64,000 nucleotides of DNA from Nitratireductor sp. ZSWI3 (GTDB lineage: Bacteria > Pseudomonadota > Alphaproteobacteria > Rhizobiales > Rhizobiaceae): positions 1-64,000 of the forward strand of contig NZ_JANKOF010000006.1 of NCBI RefSeq assembly GCF_024655565.1, in the 5' to 3' direction. Under the pieces are notes generated by a model. That model saw only the letters and a list, made by a program, of their open reading frames with translations, was not told the origin of the DNA and searched no databases. Shown here piece by piece: positions 34,885 through 42,773 of the stretch; within the stretch, counting starts at the first letter, position 1; every line of letters begins with the position of its first letter. A program made the position numbers and the translations under genes.

Positions 34885-35642
34885 GCCTGACCGTCGATCA
34901 CGAGGAGGGGGTGCTGATCCTGACCCTCGACGAGCCGCAGCGCCGCAATCCGATCGGCCATGCGGTGCGGCAGGAGATCGTCAGGCGCCTTTCCGACGCC
35001 GAGCGCGACGGGCAGACCCGCGCGGTGGTGCTGACCGGCGCGGGAGGGCATTTTTCGACCGGCGGCGACATTCGTGACCAGAAGGGCGTCGCAAGCCGCA
35101 TCGAGGCACGCGACCGCTTCGCCGTCATCAAGGACCTCATCGGACGCATGGTGCGCTTTCCAAAGCCGCTCGTCGCCGCCGTCGAGGGGTGGGCCGCCGG
35201 TGGCGGCTTCTCCCTGGCGCTGGCCTGCGAGACGGTGGTCGCGGCCCGTTCGGCGCGCTTCGTGTCGAGCTTCGGCAAGATCGGACTGGCGCCGGATCTC
35301 GGCCTGCTCGCCACCCTGCCGGCCCGCATCGGCACGATGAGGGCGCAGCGCATCTTCCTCACCTCGGCGACGATCGATGCCGAGGAGGGGCATCGCCTCG
35401 GCTTCGTCGACGAACTCGCACCCGAGGGCGAGGCTCTCGACCTTGCCAAGACGATCGCGCGCCAGGCGGCCGCCACCGCGCCGCTGCCGCGCGCCTTCGT
35501 CAAGGATTTCCTCGCCGCGGATGTCGACCGCGCGCTCGAGTTCGAGCGCCAGGTCCAGCCGATGCTGATGTTCAGCGCCGACGCCGTCGAGGGCCGCACG
35601 GCCTTCTTCGAGAAGCGCGCTCCGGTCTTCAGGGGAGAATGA
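34881..35642 (+). CDS. Crotonase-family protein with altered catalytic pair
   Basis: A 253-residue enoyl-CoA hydratase/isomerase-fold protein. The CoA-binding region GGHFSTGGDIRD and the oxyanion segment GWAAGGGFSLALACE are present. Relative to rat mitochondrial hydratase, the first catalytic Glu position holds Ser (GGGFSL instead of GGGxEL), and the second holds Asp (GLAPDLG instead of GLxPExG). It is therefore more likely an isomerase, hydrolase or ring-directed enzyme than a plain hydratase. It overlaps the short ACAD gene by ATGA and precedes the long ACAD gene by one base. Confidence 0.85.
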   Translation: MSLTVDHEEGVLILTLDEPQRRNPIGHAVRQEIVRRLSDAERDGQTRAVVLTGAGGHFSTGGDIRDQKGVASRIEARDRFAVIKDLIGRMVRFPKPLVAAVEGWAAGGGFSLALACETVVAARSARFVSSFGKIGLAPDLGLLATLPARIGTMRAQRIFLTSATIDAEEGHRLGFVDELAPEGEALDLAKTIARQAAATAPLPRAFVKDFLAADVDRALEFERQVQPMLMFSADAVEGRTAFFEKRAPVFRGE

Positions 35643-35643
35643 C

Positions 35644-36816
35644 ATGACCGACACGGCCACCGCGGCCCCGGCGCCGCACGCCGACCTCAACCCGTTGTCC
35701 GACGCGGATTTCCGCCGCACCGTTCGCGACTGGATCGCCGCCAACTACCCGCCCGAGCTGCGCAACCCGCCGAAGCGGCTGCACGCGGCCGAGGCGATGC
35801 CCTGGTATCACCGCCTTTCGGCGCAGGGATGGCTGGCGCCCGGCTGGCCGCGCGAGCACGGCGGCATGGGGCTTTCGCCGGCGAAGCTGCTGATCATGAT
35901 GGAGGAGATGGAGCGCCACGGCTGCGCCCGCCTGCCCGACAGCGGCCTGACCATGGTCGGCCCGCTGCTGATCGCCCATGGCAGCGAACAGCAGCGCGCC
36001 TATCATCTGCCGAGGATCCTGTCCGGCGAGATCATCTGGTGCCAGGGCTACAGCGAGCCGAATGCCGGCTCGGACCTTGCCGCGCTGCGCACCTCGGCGG
36101 TGCGAGACGGTGAGGAGTGGGTGCTCAACGGACAGAAGATCTGGACCACGCTCGGCACCGACGCCAACTGGATCTTCGTGCTCGCACGGACCGATCCGGA
36201 GGCGGCGAAGCAGAAGGGGATCAGCTTCTTCCTGGTGCCGATGGACACGCCGGGCCTTACCGTTCGGCCGATTGTCAACATCGACAGGCACGACGAATTC
36301 GCGGAAGTCTTCTTCGACAATGTTCGCATCCCCGCCGATGCGATCGTCGGCGCGGTCAACGCCGGCTGGACCATCGCCAAGAACCTGCTCGGCTTCGAGC
36401 GTCTCTTTCTCGGCTCTCCCAAGCAGGCCGAGGGCGCGCTCGACCACCTGGAGCGGCTTGCCGCGCATCTGGGCTGCAAGGAAGACTGTGCGGCGCTCGT
36501 CAACGGGCTGCGCATGGAGCTTGAGGACCACAAGTCCTTCTATGCGACCTTCGCCGACCAGGTCCGCCGCGGCGAGACGCTGGGCCCCGACGTGTCGATG
36601 CTGAAGATCAACCAGACGGCGCTCTACCAGAAGATCACCGACCGCATCATGGAACTGGCGGGCGAACTGGGGACCCTGGCCGGCGCCCTGCCGGACGACC
36701 CGGCGCTCTATCCGGGCAGCGTCTTCCTGCAGGCGCGCCCCTCTTCGATCTACGGCGGCTCGTCCGAGATTCAGCGAAACATCGTCGCCAAGCAGGTGCT
36801 TGGCCTGGGAAGATAA
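35644..36816 (+). CDS. Acyl-CoA dehydrogenase, long subunit
   Basis: A 390-residue ACAD. The FAD and substrate motifs are in place: WCQGYSEPNAGSDLAALRTS (about 135-154), NGQKIWTTLGTDANWIF, and the C-terminal SIYGGSSEIQRNIVAKQVLG. In the last motif Gly replaces the catalytic Glu of medium-chain ACADs (IYEGT), as in FadE29/ChsE1-like and isovaleryl-type enzymes where the base comes from another helix. With the short ACAD gene product it should form an alpha2beta2 enzyme making the 2-enoyl-CoA. Confidence 0.88.
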   Translation: MTDTATAAPAPHADLNPLSDADFRRTVRDWIAANYPPELRNPPKRLHAAEAMPWYHRLSAQGWLAPGWPREHGGMGLSPAKLLIMMEEMERHGCARLPDSGLTMVGPLLIAHGSEQQRAYHLPRILSGEIIWCQGYSEPNAGSDLAALRTSAVRDGEEWVLNGQKIWTTLGTDANWIFVLARTDPEAAKQKGISFFLVPMDTPGLTVRPIVNIDRHDEFAEVFFDNVRIPADAIVGAVNAGWTIAKNLLGFERLFLGSPKQAEGALDHLERLAAHLGCKEDCAALVNGLRMELEDHKSFYATFADQVRRGETLGPDVSMLKINQTALYQKITDRIMELAGELGTLAGALPDDPALYPGSVFLQARPSSIYGGSSEIQRNIVAKQVLGLGR

Positions 36817-36831
36817 GAGAAGGAGAAATTC

Positions 36832-37755
36832 ATGGCAGTGGATCTCGGGCTGGAGGGCAAGGTCGCCATCGTCACCGGTGCCGGCGGCGGCATCGGCCGC
36901 GGTATCGCGCTGGAGTTCGCCAAGGCGGGCGCCAGGGTGGTGATCAACGACATCGGCGTCTCGCTGGGGGGCACGGGCGAGCGCTCGTCGGCGCCCGCGG
37001 AAGAGACGAAGGCGATGATCGAGGCTCTCGGCGGCGAAGCCATCATCAGCAGCGAGAGCGTCTCCGAATGGGCCTCGGCAAGACGCACCGTCGAGATGGC
37101 GCTCGACGGTTTCGGCCGCGTCGACGCGGTCGTCAACAATGCCGGCATTCTGCGCGACGTCATCTTCCACAAGATGGACCCCGCCGACTGGGAGGCGGTG
37201 ATCAACGTTCATCTGAACGGCAGCTTCTACATGAGCCGGGCGGCGGCCGAGCCGTTTCGCGCGCAGGGAAGCGGCGCATTCGTGCACATGACCAGCACTT
37301 CGGGCTTGATCGGCAATTTCGGCCAGGCCAACTATTCGGCTGCCAAGATGGGCATCGTCGGACTGTCGAAGTCGATCGCCCTCGACATGGCACGCTTCGG
37401 CGTGCGGTCGAACTGCGTTGCGCCCTTCGCCTGGAGCCGCATGACCAATTCGATCCCCGCCAACACTCCCGAGGAGAAGGCGCGCGTCGAGCGCATGAAA
37501 CGCATGACACCGGAAACCAACGCGCCGCTGGTCGTCTTCCTGGCCTCGGCGGCGGCCGAAGGGGTTACCGCGCAGATCTTCGCCGCGCGGCTCAACGAAC
37601 TCTTCCTGTTCAGCCAGACGCGGCCGGTGCGCAGCGTTCATTCGGCGGATGGCTGGACGCCGGGGCTGATCGCCGAACTGGCCTTGCCGGCCCTCCGTCC
37701 GGCCTTTGCCGCGGTCGAACGCAGCGGCGACGTCTTCGCCTGGGATCCGATCTGA
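36832..37755 (+). CDS. SDR-family (R)-3-hydroxyacyl-CoA dehydrogenase, MFE-2 type
   Basis: A 307-residue short-chain dehydrogenase. The cofactor loop is VTGAGGGIGRG (about 15-25), the structural NNAG is at about 103, and the catalytic Ser-Tyr-Lys are in TSTSGLIGNFGQANYSAAKMG. An insertion after the second strand (NDIGVSLGGTGERSSAPAEE) and a C-terminal extension of about 60 residues are typical of the HSD17B4/MFE-2 dehydrogenase domain. NAD-dependent oxidation of (R)-3-hydroxyacyl-CoA fits the MFE-2-like hydratase in this operon. AGAAGGAG precedes the ATG. Confidence 0.88.
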   Translation: MAVDLGLEGKVAIVTGAGGGIGRGIALEFAKAGARVVINDIGVSLGGTGERSSAPAEETKAMIEALGGEAIISSESVSEWASARRTVEMALDGFGRVDAVVNNAGILRDVIFHKMDPADWEAVINVHLNGSFYMSRAAAEPFRAQGSGAFVHMTSTSGLIGNFGQANYSAAKMGIVGLSKSIALDMARFGVRSNCVAPFAWSRMTNSIPANTPEEKARVERMKRMTPETNAPLVVFLASAAAEGVTAQIFAARLNELFLFSQTRPVRSVHSADGWTPGLIAELALPALRPAFAAVERSGDVFAWDPI

Positions 37756-37762
37756 GGCGGCC

Positions 37763-39187
37763 GTGAACGACGCTGCGGGATCGGCACTGCAGGCGGCCGG
37801 ACGCCAAGCCGTCGCCGCGCAGGGGCTGATCTGCGTGGCGGTCGCCGTCGGGATCGCCGGCGTCTTTAGGCACCATGCGGCGATGACCGTGGCCGGCGGA
37901 CTTTCGCTGCTGCTGTTCCTCTGGCTCAGCCGGCGACGTCTCGGGCTCGCCGCTCTCGTGCCGCTGTGCCTTTCGCTTGTCGCGTTTGCGGGCGCGCTGG
38001 CGAGGGGCGTGTCGGCCGATGGTCTGCTCCACGCGGCCGACCGGGCGCTGTTCCTGACGGCCCTGTTGTCGATGCTTACCCTGTTGCGGCAGGCGGCCAG
38101 CCGGTCGCGCGACGTGTTGCGCGCCGGCGCCTATCTCACCGGTCAGCCGCCGGGCCGGCGCTATATGGCGTTGTGCTTCGGCGGGCACCTCTTCGGCACG
38201 CTGATCAACCTTGGCGGGCTGGCGATCCTCCTCGACATGGTGGCGCGCGCCAACAAGGCCAATCTCAGCGGCCTGCCGCCGGCGCTGCAGGAGCTGAGGC
38301 TCAAGAGGATGACGCTCGCCATCGTGCGCGGTTTCACGCTGGTCGCCTTCTGGTCGCCGCTCGGCTTTGCCGTGAACTCGGTCCTGCTGGCGATGCCGGG
38401 GCTGGACTATGCGTTTCTCGGGCCGCTCGGGCTGGCATTGACGATGCCCGTCTTTGCGCTCGGATGGATGTTCGACAGGATGCTGGCGCCGCGCGGCAAC
38501 CGCCATGCGTTCGCACCGCCGGAGCCTGCCGGCGGATCGGTGCTGCGCCTCGTTGGCCATGTGGCCCTGCTGGGGCTTCTGGTGATGGTGCTGCATTCGC
38601 AGAGCCCGCTCAGCTTCCAGGAGGCATTGCTGATCACCGTGCCGGTCTATGCGCTCACATGGCTCCTGAGCGCCGGGGCTGGCCGGCAAGCCGTCGGCGC
38701 CGCGGCCGCGGGCGTCGCCTCGACCATTCGCGCCTTGCCGATGGCGGCCGGCGAGATCGGCGTGTTCGCTTCCGCCGGCCTGTTGTCGGTCCTGCTGCTC
38801 GAGGTTCTGCCGGTCGAGACGATCGAGACGATGCTGAACGGTGCCGACCTGCCGCCCGAAGCGATCTCGGCGATGCTCGGTCTCGCCACGCTGGGCCTTG
38901 CCCTTGTCGGGGTGAACCCCATCATCACGGTCTCGGTTCTGGGAAGCCTGGTGGCGCAGGTCGGCATCGCGGGGCTGTCGCAGGCCGCCGCCGCCTTCGC
39001 CATGCTCAGCGCATGGTCCGCCGCCATGGGACTTTCGCCCTTCATCACGACGGTCGCCTATGCGGGGGCGATCGTCGGGCGCTCGCCGGTCACGGTCGGC
39101 ATGCGCTGGAACGGCGCTTATGCGGCGACGCTGCTGGTTCTTTCGCAGCTTGCCGTGGCCGGTGCCATACGCGCCGGCTGGCTCTGA
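37763..39187 (+). CDS. Polytopic membrane protein, possible secondary carrier
   Basis: A 474-residue protein with about eleven to twelve hydrophobic helices. It starts with GTG at 37763, with GAGG five bases upstream, seven bases after the SDR stop. Two similar halves seem present, one with FTLVAFWSPLGFAVNSVLLA and one with VNPIITVSVLGSLVAQVG and MGLSPFITTVAYAGAIVGRS. Such Asn/Pro-rich breaks recall the hairpin regions of IT-superfamily carriers. I do not recognise the family. Its place at the end of the operon suggests transport of a substrate or product of the acyl-CoA pathway. Confidence 0.7.
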   Translation: MNDAAGSALQAAGRQAVAAQGLICVAVAVGIAGVFRHHAAMTVAGGLSLLLFLWLSRRRLGLAALVPLCLSLVAFAGALARGVSADGLLHAADRALFLTALLSMLTLLRQAASRSRDVLRAGAYLTGQPPGRRYMALCFGGHLFGTLINLGGLAILLDMVARANKANLSGLPPALQELRLKRMTLAIVRGFTLVAFWSPLGFAVNSVLLAMPGLDYAFLGPLGLALTMPVFALGWMFDRMLAPRGNRHAFAPPEPAGGSVLRLVGHVALLGLLVMVLHSQSPLSFQEALLITVPVYALTWLLSAGAGRQAVGAAAAGVASTIRALPMAAGEIGVFASAGLLSVLLLEVLPVETIETMLNGADLPPEAISAMLGLATLGLALVGVNPIITVSVLGSLVAQVGIAGLSQAAAAFAMLSAWSAAMGLSPFITTVAYAGAIVGRSPVTVGMRWNGAYAATLLVLSQLAVAGAIRAGWL

Positions 39188-39190
39188 TCA

Positions 39191-40321
39191 TCAGGACGCC
39201 GGAACGGCGGCGAATTCCTCGCGGATCGCCATGCTGTCCTCGCCGAGGCCAGGCACGCGGCGACCGCTGTGCCGTGCGCCGTCGACCACCGGCGCCGGCG
39301 CCGGGATGGCCTGCGGCCCGGTCTCTGTATCGATCGCGGCCTGGTTGAGATGCGGATGGGTCAGAAGATCGGTGATGCCGTTGACGTCGGCGAAGGCCGT
39401 GTCGGTGTCCACCAGAAGCCGGATTGCCGCCTCGCGGTCCAGGGTTGCAAAGCGCGCGCCCACCACCGCATCCACGGCGGCGCGGTTCTGCACCCGTGCA
39501 TTGTTGGTGGCAAAGAGCGGGTCGGCAATCATTTCGGGGCGGTCGAGGACGATGCGTGCGAAAATCGCCCATTCGCGATCGTTCTGGATCGACACCAGGA
39601 TCTCGCGCCCGTCGCGGGTCGTGAAGACGCCGTAAGGCGAGATCGAGGGATGAGCAAGGCCTATGCGCCGCGGTGGCTTGCCGGCCCGGGCGTGCAGGAA
39701 CGGCACGGTGAGCCAGTCTGCCATGACGTCGAACATGGAGATGCGGATGTCGCTGCCGCGGCCGGTGCGTTCGCGCAGGATCAGGGCCTCGAGGATCGCG
39801 GCATGGGCGGTGGCGCCGGTGGCGATGTCGACCAGGGAGATGCCGACACGGGCGGCCGATTCCGGGCCGCCGGTGATGCTGCAAAGCCCGCTGTCGGCCT
39901 GGATCAGCAGGTCGTAGGCCTTGCGCTTGGCATAGGGGCCGGTGTCGCCGTAGCCGCTGATCGAGCAGCAGATCAGGCGGGGGTGCCGTGCGAGCAGCGT
40001 CTGCGGCCCCAGTCCCATGCGCTCCAGCGCGTCCGGTTTCAGATTCTGGACCAGCACGTCGGCCCGCGCGATCATGCGCAGGAGCAGCGCGTGATCGTCG
40101 GTGTTCTTGAGATCCAGGACGAGCGATTCCTTGCCGCGGTTCAGCCACACGAAATAGCTCGACAGGCCGTCGGCGGCGCTGTCGTAGCCACGGGCGAAAT
40201 CGCCCTCGGGCCGCTCCACCTTGATCACCCGTGCGCCGGCATCGGCCAGGCGCGAGGTGCAGAACGGAGCCGCGACCGCCTGTTCGATCGTGACGACGAG
40301 CTTGCCTTCCAGAGCTGTCAT
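39191..40321 (-). CDS. CaiB/BaiF (family III) CoA-transferase
   Basis: A 376-residue class III CoA-transferase. The catalytic Asp is in KAYDLLIQADSGL (about 135), after SISGYGDTGPYAKR, and the N-terminal VIKVERPEGDFARG is the usual CoA-binding stretch. It is convergent with the membrane-protein gene (three bases apart). The itaconate CoA-transferase of P. aeruginosa belongs to this family, and C5-dicarboxylate genes follow from 41.5 kb, so it may activate itaconate or a relative with succinyl-CoA. The separate family I transferase at 44729 is a rival for that role. Confidence 0.87.
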   Translation of the reverse strand: MTALEGKLVVTIEQAVAAPFCTSRLADAGARVIKVERPEGDFARGYDSAADGLSSYFVWLNRGKESLVLDLKNTDDHALLLRMIARADVLVQNLKPDALERMGLGPQTLLARHPRLICCSISGYGDTGPYAKRKAYDLLIQADSGLCSITGGPESAARVGISLVDIATGATAHAAILEALILRERTGRGSDIRISMFDVMADWLTVPFLHARAGKPPRRIGLAHPSISPYGVFTTRDGREILVSIQNDREWAIFARIVLDRPEMIADPLFATNNARVQNRAAVDAVVGARFATLDREAAIRLLVDTDTAFADVNGITDLLTHPHLNQAAIDTETGPQAIPAPAPVVDGARHSGRRVPGLGEDSMAIREEFAAVPAS

Positions 40322-40477
40322 TGTCCGGCCTCCCCAAAATCGGCGGCGCGCCGAACCGGGCGCTCGTCATTCCGCCATGCAGCCCAAAGCTAGGGCGCCC
40401 GGGCGGGGCGGACAAAAGCCGTTTCCGAATTTCAGCGATAGCGTTCCGGCATGGAACGGCGCTCCGGCATGCCGCGA

Positions 40478-41392
40478 TCAGAGTTTGCTGCCGGGCCATT
40501 CACCATTGGTGACCAGCCGGCGCACGGTGTCACCGAGCATGGTCATGAAGGGACCGGTGAGCCGGGTGCTCTGCCGGTTGAGCGGCGTCCACAGCACGAG
40601 CATGCGGTCGAGCACCGGCGCTTCGATCGGTCGTGCCACGAGGCGGCCCTCGTTGACGCGCTGGAAGACGCTGACGAGCGGCAGGATCGTGCTTCCCGCG
40701 CCGCGCTCGACGAAGGCGAGAAGGGTGGGCAGGATGTCGACTTCGAGGCTCACGCTAAGCTCTATGGAGCTCTGCCGGGCCGCGCGGTCGACCAGCTTGC
40801 GCAGACCATGGTCGGGGCTCGGCAGGATGAGATTGCGGGACAGCGCCTCGGCGAGCCGCACGGGCGTGCCGGGCGCCCCCGGAGGCTCGATGAGGAAGAG
40901 CCTTTCGAGCAGCAGCGGGTGCGAGCGCACCAGCGGCACCTTGGTGCCCTCATAGGTCACGCCGATGTCGATCGTGCCGCGCTGCAGCCAATCCTGCACG
41001 TGGCCGCTGAAGCCGGCGACGATGCGCAGCTTGACCTCCGGATAAAGACGCAGCGTTTCCGCAACGAGGGGGGTGGCCAGAACTTCGGCGACGGTCGGCG
41101 GCAGGCCCAGCGTCACCGTGCCGCGCAGGCGATGATCACGCGCCACGACGTCACGGACCATCGATTCCACGTCATCGAGGATCTGGCGGGCGCGATCGGC
41201 AAGGGTGCGGCCCTCGTCGGTGGGAACGACGCCGCGCCCGTGCCGTCTCAGAAGCGCCACGCCGAGCTCGTCCTCGAGTGCCTGGACCTGCCGGCTGAGT
41301 GCCGGCTGGGCGATCTGCAGACGCTCCGCCGCGGCGGTGATGCTGCCCAGTTCGACGATCTGCACGAAGCTGCGCAACTGCCGCATGTCCAC
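40478..41392 (-). CDS. LysR-family regulator, divergent from the TAXI-TRAP operon
   Basis: A 304-residue LTTR. The wHTH (1-60: ITAAAERLQIAQPALSRQVQ) and the periplasmic-binding-like effector domain (about 90-300) are complete. The C-terminal half has ATPLVAETLRLYPEVKLRIV and YEGTKVPLVRSHPL, which resembles Nac/Cbl-type members. It is divergent from the TRAP binding-protein gene with 153 bp between, and should control that operon in response to a carboxylate co-inducer. Confidence 0.88.
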   Translation of the reverse strand: MDMRQLRSFVQIVELGSITAAAERLQIAQPALSRQVQALEDELGVALLRRHGRGVVPTDEGRTLADRARQILDDVESMVRDVVARDHRLRGTVTLGLPPTVAEVLATPLVAETLRLYPEVKLRIVAGFSGHVQDWLQRGTIDIGVTYEGTKVPLVRSHPLLLERLFLIEPPGAPGTPVRLAEALSRNLILPSPDHGLRKLVDRAARQSSIELSVSLEVDILPTLLAFVERGAGSTILPLVSVFQRVNEGRLVARPIEAPVLDRMLVLWTPLNRQSTRLTGPFMTMLGDTVRRLVTNGEWPGSKL

Positions 41393-41545
41393 GATGCCGG
41401 ATCCTTATGGCTGATATATCTCTAATGCACTTGAAACATAAGTCGACGCGGGACAGCGTTAGTCAAGAGGGTGCGTCCCTGACGGGACGGCGGGGAGAGG
41501 AGACCGCGCCGGCCGCCCTTATCATTCCAGGGAGGAAAAGAGAGA

Positions 41546-42688
41546 ATGAGCCATAGCAAAGCAAGGATCCGTCGTCTGCTGGCCGCTTCCGGACTGGTCG
41601 TGCTCACCACGGGGGCGACCGCCTGGGGGCAGGACCTGCCGAAGACCATGATCTGGTCGACCTATGATGTCGGCTCGGCGGGCTATGCCGAGGCTTCCGC
41701 CATCGCCGATGCCTTCGGCCAGAAGTTCGGAACCAAGATCCGCATCCAGCCCTCGGGCAGCGGCATCGGCCGGCTGCAGCCCATCCTGAAGGGGCGCGCC
41801 GATTACGGCTTCCTGGCGACCGAGGCCTTCTTCGTGTCCGAAGGCGCATTTGATTTTGCCACGCCCGAATGGGGACCCACCGAGCTGCGCACCGTTGCCG
41901 GCCGTCCCGCGTCGATCTCCCTGGTGACGGCGGCCAATGCCGAGATCGAGACCGTCGCCGACGTGAAGGGCAAGCGGCTCGCCTTCGTGGCCGGCAATCC
42001 GTCGATCAACGTGAAATGCGAGGCGATCCTGGCCTTTGCCGGGCTGACGCTCGACGATGTCGAGGTCGTCATGTTCCCGACCTACGCCGCAGCGATGAGC
42101 TCGATGACCAAGAACGAGGCCGACGCGACCTGCACGACGCCGACCACCAGCCAGCTCTACGAACTCGCCGAGTCGCCGCGCGGCATCCACTGGGTGGCGC
42201 TCGAACCGGACAACGCCGAGGGCTGGGCCAAGCTCGACGAAGTGCTGCCGATCATGAGCCCGTTCGAGGAGGATATCGCCGCCGGGCTGAAGGAAGGCGA
42301 AAAGGTTCCGATGGCGGCTTACCGCTATCCGGTGATCACCACGACGAAGGACAAGTCGGCCGACGAGGTCTATGCCTTCGTGAAGGCGCTCGACGAGACC
42401 TACGATCTCTACAAGAACGGCACGGCGACGATGAAGCGCTGGGCGCTCGACCAGTCCGGCCATCCGGCGATCGACATCCCGTTCCATGAGGGCGCGGTGC
42501 GCTACCTGAAGGAAAAGGGCATATGGACGGAGCAGGACGAGGCCTGGAACCAGAAGAGGATCAAGCGCATGGACGCGCTGGTCGCCGCCTGGAAGGATTT
42601 CATGCCTGCCAACAAGTCGCTCTCGCCGGAAGAGTTCTCCAAGGCGTGGACGGCCAAACGCAAGGAAGTCCTCGCGACGCTCGGCTGA
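41546..42688 (+). CDS. TAXI-type TRAP transporter binding protein
   Basis: A 380-residue periplasmic protein with a signal peptide of about 28 residues (ending AWG). It has STYDVGSAGYAEASAIADAF at the mature N-terminus and IQPSGSGIGRLQPILKGRAD, the TAXI-family pattern (TRAP-associated extracytoplasmic immunogenic). It is followed by a fused TRAP permease, as is usual for TAXI systems, and then by a two-subunit CoA-transferase, so a carboxylate that is activated by CoA transfer is the likely substrate. GGGAGG precedes the ATG. Confidence 0.88.
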   Translation: MSHSKARIRRLLAASGLVVLTTGATAWGQDLPKTMIWSTYDVGSAGYAEASAIADAFGQKFGTKIRIQPSGSGIGRLQPILKGRADYGFLATEAFFVSEGAFDFATPEWGPTELRTVAGRPASISLVTAANAEIETVADVKGKRLAFVAGNPSINVKCEAILAFAGLTLDDVEVVMFPTYAAAMSSMTKNEADATCTTPTTSQLYELAESPRGIHWVALEPDNAEGWAKLDEVLPIMSPFEEDIAAGLKEGEKVPMAAYRYPVITTTKDKSADEVYAFVKALDETYDLYKNGTATMKRWALDQSGHPAIDIPFHEGAVRYLKEKGIWTEQDEAWNQKRIKRMDALVAAWKDFMPANKSLSPEEFSKAWTAKRKEVLATLG

Positions 42689-42773
42689 CGCACGGGACCG
42701 TTCCCAACGCCCATGCGGGGAGCCAGCCCCCGCATGGGTCCTGTCCTGCCTGTCTCCCGGGAGAAGATCGCTC

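Noticed and set aside
35629-37641. A 670-codon reverse-strand open frame
   Set aside because: It is antisense to the long ACAD and SDR genes, both of which have complete motifs; no credible protein features.
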